Counted from the first letter of the stretch, positions 25,350 through 34,046 are shown. The stretch is DNA of 64,000 nucleotides from JANYGM01 sp043764015 (GCA_043764015.1 JAYUKY010000105.1:1-64000); one strand, 5' to 3'. Numbers and translations: made by a program. The notes: generated by a model not told the origin, from the letters alone.

Positions 25350-25742
25350 ATGAACAAATTTATCACTATACTTGCTTTATCCGCCTTATTATTTGTCGGC
25401 TTTTCCTACCAAGCAAAAGCACAAGAACCCGCATTGAAGGTCGCAGAAGTGCAACCAGAGCCTGTAGGAGGCTTAAAATCATTTTTTGAATACTTAGAAA
25501 CCAACTTGCAATATCCACAAGAGGCAAAAAATGTACGTCTTGAAGGGCGTGTAATGGTGCGTTTTGTCGTTGAACTTGACGGCAGCCTAAAAAATATTGA
25601 AGTTATCAAAGGAATTGGTGGCGGTTGTGATGAAGAAGCCGTTAGACTTATCAAAAATGCCCCAAAATGGCTGCCAGGCAAAAATGCAGGAAAAGCTGTA
25701 AGAGTAGAAGTTACTCGTCCAATAGCTTTTAAGTTACAGTAA
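25350..25742 (+). CDS. Secreted TonB C-terminal-domain protein
   Basis: The 130-residue product has a signal peptide (about 1-24, ending AKAQ), then a TonB C-terminal fold: YPQEAKNVRLEGRVMVRFVV, DGSLKNIEVIKGIGGGCDEEAVRLI and WLPGKNAGKAVRVEVTRPIAF. The segment order matches the C-terminal domain that contacts TonB boxes of outer-membrane receptors. Unlike true TonB it has no retained N-terminal membrane anchor or Pro-rich spacer, so it is a free periplasmic version of the kind abundant in Bacteroidota. Its partner is unknown. The gene is convergent with the histidine kinase gene. Confidence 0.9.
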   Translation: MNKFITILALSALLFVGFSYQAKAQEPALKVAEVQPEPVGGLKSFFEYLETNLQYPQEAKNVRLEGRVMVRFVVELDGSLKNIEVIKGIGGGCDEEAVRLIKNAPKWLPGKNAGKAVRVEVTRPIAFKLQ

Positions 25743-25750
25743 TTTTTATT

Positions 25751-25803
25751 CAATTACGAATTACGACAAAATGACATAATTCGTAATTTTTAATTCGTAA
25801 TTT
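25751..25803. repeat. Heptamer repeats as inverted arms between convergent genes
   Basis: Left arm AATTACG-AATTACG, spacer ACAAAATGACA, then right-hand units TAATTCG, TAATTTT and TAATTCG. The arms can pair, so the tract may act as a bidirectional terminator for the TonB-like and kinase genes. Confidence 0.75.
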
Positions 25804-25804
25804 T

Positions 25805-26947
25805 TTATTTTATGGGTAGTGTAAAATAAAAAGATGAACCTTGTCCTATTTCGCTTTCCACCCAAATTTCGCCGCCATTTTTCTCCAAAAATCCTTTTAC
25901 AAGCAAAAGTCCAATTCCTGCGCCTTTGTTATCTTCTCTCTCTGCCAAAAGTGATTTTGCTTGCGGTGTGAATAGTTTTGCCTGAATTTCCTTAGACATT
26001 CCAACGCCTGTATCTCTCACTCTGATAATCATTTTGTCATCTTTTTTTGCAGCTGTAACGCTCACAGTTCCACCAATTTGTGTGTGTTTGATAGCATTAG
26101 AAATGATATTTTGAAGAATAGAAAGAAGCATTTTACTGTCTGCAAAAATCATTACATCTTCGTCAATTTCGTGGTGTAAACTGATGGTGTTAAGGTTTGC
26201 ATTTTCTCCCAACATATCAAAAACCCTATTAACATAGTCCAAAAGTGGTATTGTTTTAGGAGAAAAAGCTTCTGATGCATATTTTATTCTTGCCCATTCT
26301 ACCAAATAATCTAACATATTTAGCTCATCTTTGGAGGATTGGTGAGCAAGTACAAGCATTTCTTTGATAAGTGTCTTTTCCATCTTATCAATATTTGTTT
26401 TTAAGTAATCTAATGTTGCTATAATACTTGCAAGCGGACTACGTAAGTCGTGCGAAACAATAGCCATCACACTTTCTTTGTGTGCATTAAGGTTCTCCAA
26501 ATCTTTGACATATTTTTTTATGGCATCTTCTGCTTTCTTTTTTTCTGTTTGATTTCTCAAGACCTTCACATAACCTAGCTGCTCCCCTTCAAGGCTTAAT
26601 AATGGAAAAACCAGCCCAAAAGCATAAAAAGTGCTTCCATCTTTGCAAACGTGCCATCTGTTATCTGTTGCTTTGCCTTTTAACGTAGAGTTTTTGATTT
26701 CACTTTGAGGAATGCCATTTTTAATGTCATCTTCAGTAAAAACTATATTAAAATGTTCTCCTATTATTTCATCTGTTTCATAACCAAAAATATTTGTTGC
26801 ACCAGAGTTCCAACTATTGATAAAAAGGTCGTTGTCTAGCGTAAATATAGAATAATCTTGCAGACTATCAATGACTTGTGAATAAAAATCAGCCGTAGGA
26901 ATATACTTACTTTTTAGGATTTTGGATTTACTCTGTTCTGGTTTCAT
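25805..26947 (-). CDS. PAS-domain sensor histidine kinase, soluble
   Basis: The 380-residue product has an N-terminal PAS domain (about 20-130, with NSWNSGATNIFGYE and the PAC-like GYVKVLRNQTEKK). A dimerisation/phosphoacceptor domain follows, with the H-box IVSHDLRSPLASI (phospho-His about 165). The ATPase domain shows N-box LQNIISNAIKHT, G1 VRDTGVGMS and G2 GAGIGLLLVKGF. There is no membrane helix, so the sensor is cytoplasmic. No response regulator is adjacent, so it is an orphan kinase and the partner must be elsewhere. The GreA-like gene is upstream on the same strand, 39 bp away. Confidence 0.93.
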   Translation of the reverse strand: MKPEQSKSKILKSKYIPTADFYSQVIDSLQDYSIFTLDNDLFINSWNSGATNIFGYETDEIIGEHFNIVFTEDDIKNGIPQSEIKNSTLKGKATDNRWHVCKDGSTFYAFGLVFPLLSLEGEQLGYVKVLRNQTEKKKAEDAIKKYVKDLENLNAHKESVMAIVSHDLRSPLASIIATLDYLKTNIDKMEKTLIKEMLVLAHQSSKDELNMLDYLVEWARIKYASEAFSPKTIPLLDYVNRVFDMLGENANLNTISLHHEIDEDVMIFADSKMLLSILQNIISNAIKHTQIGGTVSVTAAKKDDKMIIRVRDTGVGMSKEIQAKLFTPQAKSLLAEREDNKGAGIGLLLVKGFLEKNGGEIWVESEIGQGSSFYFTLPIK

Positions 26948-26986
26948 TTGATTTTATTTTAGTTTCTAATGTGTGTTTTTTAAACT

Positions 26987-27442
26987 TCAAAAAATTCCTA
27001 ATAGTTCATATTTTACTTCTCTAAAAAGAAAACTTTCACCTACTTTTTTATTCATAAGTAGCATTCCTATTGGTGATTGTGGAGAAATAACAAAATATTT
27101 TTTGCCTTCTATTTCTAACTGACCTATTCCCACAGACACGAAAAAAAAACCTTTATTGGTCAGAACTAAACTACCCAAACCAACACTATTCACACTATCA
27201 ACATTTTTTACTGTTATTTCCGCGAGGATTTGATATTGTTTTTGTACCTCTTGCAGGCGTTTAGCGCAATTTTCTATTTCTATTTGCATCATTGCACGAG
27301 TGGTTTCGTATTTGTCGCCCGCACTACTTTTTGTATCACTTTTTGAGCTTTCCTGCGCAACAAGAATATTATTTTGGAGCATTTCAATATTTTGTGCCAC
27401 ATATGACAAGCAAGCGTTATGTATTTGATTTTTTAGTATCAT
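26987..27442 (-). CDS. GreA/GreB C-terminal-like protein
   Basis: The 151-residue product has an N-terminal helical part including SSAGDKYETTRAMMQIEIEN, which looks like an antiparallel coiled coil. A C-terminal beta domain follows with FVISPQSPIGMLLMNKKVGE, matching the SPLGxALLGKKxGD block of GreA/GreB elongation factors. These bind RNA polymerase at the secondary channel. The N-terminal arm is shorter and diverged, and I do not see the two acidic tip residues clearly, so cleavage-factor activity is uncertain. Homologues in Bacteroidota are often mislabelled 3-oxoacyl-ACP synthase. Co-directional with the kinase downstream. Confidence 0.75.
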   Translation of the reverse strand: MILKNQIHNACLSYVAQNIEMLQNNILVAQESSKSDTKSSAGDKYETTRAMMQIEIENCAKRLQEVQKQYQILAEITVKNVDSVNSVGLGSLVLTNKGFFFVSVGIGQLEIEGKKYFVISPQSPIGMLLMNKKVGESFLFREVKYELLGIF

Positions 27443-27450
27443 TTTCTAAA

Positions 27451-27478
27451 TTATGAATTATAAGTTATGAATTATGAA
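27451..27478. repeat. Heptamer repeat tract
   Basis: TTATGAA, TTATAAG, TTATGAA and TTATGAA in exact 7-bp register, just upstream of the GreA-like start codon. It sits in the leader and promoter region. Confidence 0.8.
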
Positions 27479-27560
27479 TGAATACAAAACATTAGTAATC
27501 AGTGTGTTATATGTTATAATAAAACTTAAAACGAAATAAAAACAATTCCGTTATTTTGCC

Positions 27561-27581
27561 ATAATTGATAATTCGTAATTG
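27561..27581. repeat. Heptamer repeat tract at the 3' end of mutL
   Basis: ATAATTG, ATAATTC and GTAATTG in register, ending one base before the mutL stop codon. Confidence 0.75.
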
Positions 27582-27582
27582 T

Positions 27583-29661
27583 TTAAAAAAACAGTTGTGC
27601 CACTCTGCCCATATCCAACGTAACAATAATTTTTTCTCCAATGGGTGTATAATTAGGATTTGAAGAGGCAAAAAGTTGCGCAATAAGGCTATTTATCTCC
27701 ATTGGAGCAAGTTTTATTTGTCGCATTGCGGTACGTTGTGCCAAAGCACGTGCTATATGTTGGTGCGTTTCTAGCGTTATTTCTGCTTTGTGCATCTTAA
27801 ATTGTTCTATCAGACTCTCTAAAATATTTTTTTCATTTTCACTAGGAATACCTGCAGGAATGCCCAAAAGCAATATTTCACCCACTTTTATGACATCAAA
27901 AACAAATCCTAATGCTAAAACTTCTTCTTTCATTTCCTCCAAAATAGCAAAATCAGCAGGATTAAAGATGATTTTGATAGGAAAAAGCAACTGTTGCGAC
28001 ACGCCTTTTTTGTTGGTCAAAAGTAACAAATAACGGTCATAAAGTATGCGTTGATGCGCCAAATGTTGGTCTATAAGCATCAAACCAGAACGGATTTGCG
28101 TAACAATATAGCGGTTATTGAGCTGAAAAGTAGCTTTTGTGTCTTCTCCATCACTTGCAAAATTATCTATGCCACTTTTAAATGTAACCTCATTTTTGAA
28201 GTCATTATTATCATTATATTGGTTGTTATATTCATTATTTTTAAAATAATTTTCTGCATTATTTTCCTCAAAAAGCACATTTTTGGTGATATTTTCCTCT
28301 GGAATATTATCTTTAAAATTCTGATAAATTTTTTGCCAATTATCTACATTTGATTTTTGAGTAGGCGTTTTTTCATAAGATTTTAAATCATTTTCGTTGT
28401 TATTTTCCTTTTTGTTTTGATTTTTGTCTTGATTTTTGTCTTGATTTTTCTGTTGATTTTCTAATTTTTCTTGGGAAAGAATTTCTTTATAATTATCAGA
28501 TGAAAAGCCAGATGAGAAAATCCTGTTGTTATTGGTTGTATAATTCCCAAAGTTACTGGAATTATTGAGATTTTTATCAGAAATATTATTTTTTCCAATA
28601 AGGTTATTTTTTTCTGCAAATTTCTGTAAATCAAAATTTACATCATTCTCAAAATCAAGCACAGGCGCAATATTATGGCTTCCCAAAGCACGCCTCACCG
28701 CCGCCTGCACAATGGCATAAACGGTGCGTTCATCATCAAATTTTATTTCGGTTTTGGTTGGGTGAACATTTATATCTATATGAATTGGCTCAATTTCCAA
28801 GAAAATCACGTAAAATGGGTGATATTCTTTGGGTAAAAGTCCATCAAAAGCCGTCATAACAGCGTGATGCAAATAACTATGTTTGATATAGCGTTTATTA
28901 GCAAAGAAAAACTGCTCGCCACGAGTTTTTTTAGATTGCTCGGGCTTGCCCACATAGCCACTCACACGCACCAAAGGTGTTTCTTCGTTACAATCAATGA
29001 GTTGTTCTCTGTAACTTTTGCCAAAAATCCCCACAATTCTATGGCTCAATTTTCCTTCTGGAAGGTTATAAATTTCGGTATCATTATGAAACAAAACAAA
29101 TTCTACTTGTGGGTGTGCAAGTGCCACACGCTGAAACTCATCCAAAATATGGCGCATCTCTACGGCATTGGTTTTGAGGAAGTTACGGCGTGCAGGCACA
29201 TTAAAAAATAGGTTTTTGACAGAAATACTTGTGCCAATAGGCGTAGAAATACTTTCTTGTTTTTTGAGTGTTGAGCCTTCTACTTCTATCAAAATGCCCA
29301 TTTCGTCTATTGTGCGCCTTGTACGCATTTCTACCTGCGCCACAGCAGCAATAGATGCCAACGCCTCACCTCTAAAGCCCATTGTGCGAATATTAAAAAT
29401 GTCGTCTGTGGTACGTATTTTGGAGGTTGCGTGGCGTTCAAAGCTCATTCTAGCATCTGTGGTGGACATTCCTAAGCCGTTGTCAATCACCTGAATAAGG
29501 GTTTTGCCTGCCTCACGCACCACAAGTTGGATTTTGGTTGCTTTTGCATCAATAGAATTTTCTAAAAGCTCCTTAATGACAGATGCAGGGCGTTGTACCA
29601 CCTCTCCAGCCGCAATTTGGTTGGCAATAGCATCAGGCAAAAGTTGGATAATATCAAGCAT
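27583..29661 (-). CDS. mutL: DNA mismatch repair protein MutL
   Basis: The 692-residue product carries the GHKL ATPase motifs ELLENSIDAKATKI, DNGLGM, ATSKI and GFRGEALASI in the first ~110 residues. A transducer domain (to about 330) and a C-terminal dimerisation domain (about 505-690) follow. The linker (about 345-500) is Asn/Lys/Gln-rich low complexity and includes a 12-bp tandem repeat encoding KNQD. The endonuclease motif position reads DQHLAHQR, with Gln instead of the usual Glu, and the C-terminal HGRP-type motif reads TPIGEK. It may therefore lack nicking activity, although related Bacteroidota proteins often look similar. It couples mismatch recognition by MutS to downstream repair. 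Confidence 0.96.
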   Translation of the reverse strand: MLDIIQLLPDAIANQIAAGEVVQRPASVIKELLENSIDAKATKIQLVVREAGKTLIQVIDNGLGMSTTDARMSFERHATSKIRTTDDIFNIRTMGFRGEALASIAAVAQVEMRTRRTIDEMGILIEVEGSTLKKQESISTPIGTSISVKNLFFNVPARRNFLKTNAVEMRHILDEFQRVALAHPQVEFVLFHNDTEIYNLPEGKLSHRIVGIFGKSYREQLIDCNEETPLVRVSGYVGKPEQSKKTRGEQFFFANKRYIKHSYLHHAVMTAFDGLLPKEYHPFYVIFLEIEPIHIDINVHPTKTEIKFDDERTVYAIVQAAVRRALGSHNIAPVLDFENDVNFDLQKFAEKNNLIGKNNISDKNLNNSSNFGNYTTNNNRIFSSGFSSDNYKEILSQEKLENQQKNQDKNQDKNQNKKENNNENDLKSYEKTPTQKSNVDNWQKIYQNFKDNIPEENITKNVLFEENNAENYFKNNEYNNQYNDNNDFKNEVTFKSGIDNFASDGEDTKATFQLNNRYIVTQIRSGLMLIDQHLAHQRILYDRYLLLLTNKKGVSQQLLFPIKIIFNPADFAILEEMKEEVLALGFVFDVIKVGEILLLGIPAGIPSENEKNILESLIEQFKMHKAEITLETHQHIARALAQRTAMRQIKLAPMEINSLIAQLFASSNPNYTPIGEKIIVTLDMGRVAQLFF

Positions 29662-29700
29662 TGTTAGAATATTATTTTTGTTTAGATTAAGTTTCTCCTA

Positions 29701-29708
29701 CAAAAGTA
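29701..29708 (-). promoter_or_regulatory. Possible -7 box of mutL
   Basis: CAAAAGTA reads TACTTTTG on the - strand, fits TAnnTTTG and lies 40 bp before the mutL ATG. No well-placed -33 box is seen. Confidence 0.4.
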
Positions 29709-29778
29709 CAAAAAAATAACCACAAAGTAACCACAAAAAATAACTCGCAATAAGCATTACAATCCACAACACAATCAA

Positions 29779-30681
29779 CTATTTAGTTTCCCAAGTTTTA
29801 GATTGTAATTTCCACAACCATCTCTTCCATTTTGGCATAGCTTCATAGGTTTTCTTAGGAATGACCAATATTTCTGGGTTAATTTCATCAATTAGCAAAC
29901 TAAGCTCTTGTAACGACTTTCCTTGATGTTCATTAAAGAATTTTTCTAACACAGTTCTAAACTCCTTAAAAAACCAATAGTGATAAATAGCATAATCAGT
30001 AGGTTTTATAGTATGATTTGTCTGCAAACAATAAGAAAAAGCCAGTTGTTCCATCACATGTTTTTGATATTTTTCATACATTACATCACTCAACCACAAA
30101 ATAGTATCAAGTAGATTTTTCTGACTACTATTCATTCCTATCACGCCTGCGTTCCACATTACAGTTGTAGGACTTATTTTTAGTGAATTTTGGCTGATTG
30201 GTGTAGTTTTAAACTCATTGATAGGTTGATTGGTAAACTCGCTTTTTTCTAAGAAACGTGCAATTTTCTTTGCCAAAAGACCTTTTTGCTTATTTAGTTC
30301 TCCTTCTTCAAGGTGAAAAAAGCGTTGTCCCTGCGAAATTTGTCTAAAAATTTCTGTCAAAGGCTCACGAAAAACTGTATCTGTATCAACATACAACAAA
30401 TTACCCGTATATTTACTAAAAAAATCTTGTAACATCTTGATTTTGAAGCGGTGAACAAAATCTTTTTCACCTCGCCATTCCTTTATTTGTTGTGTCGTTA
30501 TTGGTTCATAAATAATGGGGATTTGGGCTAAATATTGCTCAAAAACTGCTTGGTTATCAGTATAAATAATAATTTGATAGTTTTGATTATTTCCAAAACG
30601 GTATAAAGAAATAATTGAGTAAATGGCTTCGTGAGAAATAGCTTTATTGCCATAAGCCTGAAAAACTACATAATTTTGCAT
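29779..30681 (-). CDS. Putative glycosyltransferase (GT-A, GT8-like)
   Basis: I choose the ATG at 30681; the longer frame begins at a TTG (30732) and adds 17 unsupported residues. The 300-residue product has a Rossmann-like start (YVVFQAYGN, then YQIIIYTDN) and a DxD motif in LLYVDTDTVF (about residue 95) for metal and sugar-nucleotide binding. TVMWNAGVIGMN later matches the acceptor-side block seen in such families. There is no signal peptide or membrane helix, so it acts in the cytoplasm or at the inner face of the membrane. Donor and acceptor are unknown. Confidence 0.7.
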   Translation of the reverse strand: MQNYVVFQAYGNKAISHEAIYSIISLYRFGNNQNYQIIIYTDNQAVFEQYLAQIPIIYEPITTQQIKEWRGEKDFVHRFKIKMLQDFFSKYTGNLLYVDTDTVFREPLTEIFRQISQGQRFFHLEEGELNKQKGLLAKKIARFLEKSEFTNQPINEFKTTPISQNSLKISPTTVMWNAGVIGMNSSQKNLLDTILWLSDVMYEKYQKHVMEQLAFSYCLQTNHTIKPTDYAIYHYWFFKEFRTVLEKFFNEHQGKSLQELSLLIDEINPEILVIPKKTYEAMPKWKRWLWKLQSKTWETK

Positions 30682-30737
30682 ATATAATGTTGTTTTTGAA
30701 TGAGATAATACTCTAAAATTGTTTGATAACAAAAAAA

Positions 30738-30789
30738 ATTACGAATTACGACAAAATACCGTAATTCGTAATTGATAATTCGTAATTGA
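30738..30789. repeat. Heptamer repeats as a hairpin
   Basis: Left arm AATTACG-AATTACG pairs perfectly with CGTAATT-CGTAATT across a 9-nt ACAAAATAC loop, followed by GATAATT-CGTAATT. The same arrangement with the same ACAAAAT loop is seen at 25751. It lies between trxA and the glycosyltransferase gene. Confidence 0.85.
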
Positions 30790-30793
30790 AGGA

Positions 30794-31114
30794 TTACAAA
30801 GTGTCTAATGCTTCTGTGAGGGCTGATTTTGGTTGCACACCAACCATTTTTTTCACTAATTCACCACCTTTGAAAAACAAAAGTGTTGGAATACTACGCA
30901 CACCAAATTGTGCTGAGATATTTGGGTTAGCATCTACGTCAAGTTTAGCGACAATAGCTTTATCTGCATATTCACCCGCTATTTCTTCCACGACAGGTCC
31001 TAGCATTTGGCAAGGTCCGCACCATTCCGCCCAAAAATCTACCAAAGTTACTTTTTCAGACGAAATAAGGTCTGCAAAGTTTGCATCTGTTGCTTCAACT
31101 GCATTTTTTGCCAT
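30794..31114 (-). CDS. trxA: Thioredoxin
   Basis: The 106-residue product is a standard thioredoxin. The active site WAEWCGPCQML lies at about residues 27-37, and the cis-Pro loop VRSIPTLLFFKGG follows near 74. It reduces protein disulfides in the cytoplasm using thioredoxin reductase. There is no signal peptide. The gene is alone; a possible - strand -7 box (CAAAAATA at 31168-31175) lies upstream, and a heptamer hairpin follows its stop. Confidence 0.97.
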   Translation of the reverse strand: MAKNAVEATDANFADLISSEKVTLVDFWAEWCGPCQMLGPVVEEIAGEYADKAIVAKLDVDANPNISAQFGVRSIPTLLFFKGGELVKKMVGVQPKSALTEALDTL

Positions 31115-31205
31115 TGTTGTTTGTGTTTTATGTTAAAATTATATTGAATTTCTATTAAAATCTTACTCAAAAATAGTACATTTTTGCATTGAAGAAAGTT
31201 CACAA

Positions 31206-31374
31206 TGAATTGTGAATTTTAAATACTTTTTGAATTGTTTTGTTTTCTGCCTAATCTATACTAAATTGCGTAAGTAATTTATTGAAAATATTTAACTATT
31301 TGATTGTCAATATTTTGTATTTAATTCAGCACGCTGTATTTAATTCACAATTCACAATTCACAATTCACAATTA
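31206..31374. repeat. Paired heptamer tracts upstream of ispF
   Basis: GAATTGTGAATTT (31207-31219) and the tandem tract TAATTCA followed by three CAATTCA units (31341-31374) are inverted relative to each other, 120 bp apart. The second tract ends 9 bp before the ispF ATG and covers its ribosome-binding region. Confidence 0.7.
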
Positions 31375-31382
31375 AAGAAAAT

Positions 31383-31862
31383 ATGCTTAATTTCCGTATA
31401 GGACAAGGTTATGACGTTCACGAGCTAGAAGAAGGAAGAGAATTTTGGCTTGGAGGCATACGTATAGCACACACACACGGCGCAACTGGTCATTCTGACG
31501 CTGATGTGCTTATCCACGCCATCTGTGATGCACTTTTGGGAGCTGCATGTCTGCGTGATATTGGTTTTCATTTTTCTAATACTGATGCTAAATATAAAAA
31601 TATTGATAGCAAAATTCTACTCAAAGAAGTAATACAACTTCTTGATAATGAAGGTTATAAAGTTGGAAACGTAGATGCCACTATTTGCCTAGAAGCACCA
31701 AAAATTAACCCTTATATTCCGCAAATGCAAGAGATTTTAGCACAAATAATGCAAATAACACAAAAAGATGTTTCTATAAAAGCCACCACGTCAGAAACAC
31801 TAGGTTTTGTAGGACGCAAAGAAGGCATTACTGCAAGCGCAGTAGCTATTATTTACAAGTAA
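31383..31862 (+). CDS. ispF: 2-C-methyl-D-erythritol 2,4-cyclodiphosphate synthase
   Basis: The 159-residue enzyme catalyses a late step of the MEP isoprenoid pathway. It forms the cyclic diphosphate from the CDP-methylerythritol phosphate intermediate. Visible landmarks are IGQGYDVHEL and HSDADVLIHAICDALLGAA (metal-binding Asp/His), then DIGFHFSN and KATTSETLGFVGRKEGI at the C-terminus. It works as a cytoplasmic trimer. No other MEP gene is adjacent, and both flanks are heptamer tracts. The last base of the stop overlaps the start of the next tract. Confidence 0.97.
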   Translation: MLNFRIGQGYDVHELEEGREFWLGGIRIAHTHGATGHSDADVLIHAICDALLGAACLRDIGFHFSNTDAKYKNIDSKILLKEVIQLLDNEGYKVGNVDATICLEAPKINPYIPQMQEILAQIMQITQKDVSIKATTSETLGFVGRKEGITASAVAIIYK

Positions 31863-31885
31863 TCAATTACGAATTATCAATTACG
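31862..31885. repeat. Heptamer repeat tract after ispF
   Basis: ATCAATT, ACGAATT and ATCAATT, then ACG, in register, starting at the last base of the ispF stop codon. Confidence 0.75.
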
Positions 31886-31945
31886 TTTTTTTGTATTAAA
31901 ATCCTGAAAGGATTTAATATTCATAGCCGTAAGTCGCACTTACGG
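31885..31945. repeat. Core-plus-variable-hairpin element, copy 1
   Basis: A core (TTTTGTATTAAAATCCTG...AAGGATTTAATATTCATA) is followed by a hairpin CCGTAAGT-CGC-ACTTACGG (31927-31945). The core matches, in reverse, 41507-41545 after tuf, while the hairpin arms differ but keep 8-bp pairing. Confidence 0.75.
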
Positions 31946-31963
31946 AATGTGGTAATAATGTAT

Positions 31964-31990
31964 TCATTCACAATTCACAATTCATAATTA
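31964..31990. repeat. Heptamer repeat tract upstream of mrdA
   Basis: ATTCA, then TTCACAA, TTCACAA and TTCATAA in register, ending 10 bp before the mrdA ATG. Confidence 0.7.
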
Positions 31991-31999
31991 TTTACGACA

Positions 32000-34024
32000 A
32001 TGGCAGAGGTAAGAGCAGACCGCCAAATACTAATGTATGGGCTTTTTGTGAGCGTTGGGCTGATTTTTTTGATGAGATTATTTTATATTCAAGTCATTGA
32101 CGACAGCTACAGGGTTGCTGCTGATGATAACGCTTTGCGCAGGGTAGTATTGCACCCACACAGAGGACTAATTTATGACAGAAAAGGAGAACTTATTGTC
32201 TATAATGAGCCTATTTATGATTTGATGGCTATTCCTAGAGAGATAAAAATCCGTGATACTGTCAAATTTTGTTCTCTTTTGAACATCACCAAAGAAGATT
32301 TTGAAAAACGTATTCAAAAGGCACGTTACCGCCCTGCTGAGCCGTTTAAGGCGCAAATGTCTAAAAATGAATATGCAAAACTTCAAAATTATCTTACTGA
32401 TTTTCAAGGGTTTTACATCACACAACGTACCATACGCACTTATCCGCACCAAAGTATGGCAAATGCGTTGGGTTATATTAGTGAGGTTGATGAGCAGCAA
32501 CTCAAAGATGATAGCACAAAATACTACGACAAAGGTGATTTTATTGGTAAAAGTGGCATAGAATCAAGCTATGAGAAGTATTTGAGAGGTGAAAAAGGCA
32601 TTAACTTTCAAATGCGAGATAAGCACAATCAAAATAAAGGGGCGTTCCAAGATGGGCTAAAGGATAAACCTGCTGTTGCTGGTTTGTCTCTGACTACAGG
32701 TATTGATTTGGAATTGCAGCAATATGGAGAAAAATTAATGGCAAACAAAGCAGGGGCAGTTATTGCCATAGAACCTGCCACAGGCGAGATTTTGAGCATT
32801 ATCTCTGCACCAAATTATAACCCTAATTTGCTTACAGGTACAATGATTTCAAAAAATTTCAATATGCTTAACAAAGATATTGAAAAGCCGCTTTTTAATA
32901 GAGCCATACAATCTCGCTACCCGCCTGGTTCTACTTTTAAAACAATGCAAGCTCTTATTGCTATGCAAGAAGGCATTTTGAGTGATTCAGTTCAATACTT
33001 TCCTTGTAATCAAGCACTTGTAAAGTGTCACGGACACCCAAGCGTGGATATAAGTGGTTCTATTCAATACTCTTGTAATCCTTATTATTATCAAGTTTTT
33101 AGGCGTGTGATGTATAGGGGCGGAGAAGAAAGTTTTGCCACATTAGCACTCAATTACGACAAATGGCGTGATTATACTTTGCGTTTTGGTTTTGGAAAAA
33201 AATTAGGCATAGACATTGCCAATGAAGGCAACGGAAGCATTCCTAAGGTGAGTTTTTTTGATAAAGCCTACGGAAAAGGTAACTGGAAATATTCTAATAT
33301 TTACTCTTTGAGTATTGGGCAGGGAGAAGTAGGAGTAACGCCTATTCAATTGGCAAATCTTACTGCAACCATTGCCAATAGAGGTTTTTATTATACGCCA
33401 CACATTGTAAAAGCAATAGGAAGCACTGGAAAACCGCTCCCACAATATACTATTAAGCACGAAACTGGCATCAATAAAAAGTATTATGAAGAGATAATTG
33501 AGGGAATGGAATGGGCATATAAAAGTGGCACAGTTGGACCGTATGCGCAAATACGAGGGCAAGATTTGCATATTTGCGGAAAAACAGGAACAGTTCAAAA
33601 CCCTCAGGGAGATGACCATTCCACGTTTATTGCTTTCGCCCCACGAGATAATCCTAAAATTGCTATGATGGTTTATGTGGAAAATGCTGGTTTTGGGGGT
33701 ATTTGGGCAGCTACTGTGGCTAGTTTGATGATAGAAAAATATTTGACTGATACCATTAAAAGACCTGATATAGAAAAAATGACTATGGAAAAAGCTTTTT
33801 CTTTGAAGGTACTTTTGCGTAGAGATAGCACCTATAAAGCTGAAAAGGCCCGTATGGATAGTATTGTTAAGATAAAGGCACAAGAAGAGAAAGAAGACCG
33901 CAAAAATTTTCCTGAAAAATACAAAAAACGACAAGATAGTTTGCTGAAAATTCAAGAAGAAAAACTCAAAAAACTGCAACCAGCCAAGCCTAAAGAAGAG
34001 GAAGATGTTATTCCTGATGCGTAA
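32000..34024 (+). CDS. mrdA: Penicillin-binding protein 2, peptidoglycan D,D-transpeptidase
   Basis: The 674-residue product has an N-terminal membrane anchor (about 10-30), a dimerisation/pedestal domain (about 50-215) and a transpeptidase domain. The active-site Ser is in PPGSTFKTM (about 312), the second motif is YSCNP and the third is GKTGTVQNP. It cross-links peptidoglycan in the elongation complex with RodA and acts in the periplasm. The C-terminal ~60 residues form a Lys/Glu-rich tail. In many Bacteroidota mreC, mreD and rodA are neighbours, but here none is adjacent. A bidirectional terminator follows. Confidence 0.95.
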   Translation: MAEVRADRQILMYGLFVSVGLIFLMRLFYIQVIDDSYRVAADDNALRRVVLHPHRGLIYDRKGELIVYNEPIYDLMAIPREIKIRDTVKFCSLLNITKEDFEKRIQKARYRPAEPFKAQMSKNEYAKLQNYLTDFQGFYITQRTIRTYPHQSMANALGYISEVDEQQLKDDSTKYYDKGDFIGKSGIESSYEKYLRGEKGINFQMRDKHNQNKGAFQDGLKDKPAVAGLSLTTGIDLELQQYGEKLMANKAGAVIAIEPATGEILSIISAPNYNPNLLTGTMISKNFNMLNKDIEKPLFNRAIQSRYPPGSTFKTMQALIAMQEGILSDSVQYFPCNQALVKCHGHPSVDISGSIQYSCNPYYYQVFRRVMYRGGEESFATLALNYDKWRDYTLRFGFGKKLGIDIANEGNGSIPKVSFFDKAYGKGNWKYSNIYSLSIGQGEVGVTPIQLANLTATIANRGFYYTPHIVKAIGSTGKPLPQYTIKHETGINKKYYEEIIEGMEWAYKSGTVGPYAQIRGQDLHICGKTGTVQNPQGDDHSTFIAFAPRDNPKIAMMVYVENAGFGGIWAATVASLMIEKYLTDTIKRPDIEKMTMEKAFSLKVLLRRDSTYKAEKARMDSIVKIKAQEEKEDRKNFPEKYKKRQDSLLKIQEEKLKKLQPAKPKEEEDVIPDA

Positions 34025-34046
34025 TGATACAATTAGATAAATAATT

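Noticed and set aside
33203..33979. 258-aa open frame on the - strand inside mrdA
   Set aside because: It is antisense to the conserved transpeptidase region, is rich in Phe/Ser/Ile as expected of a shadow frame, and has no motif or promoter.
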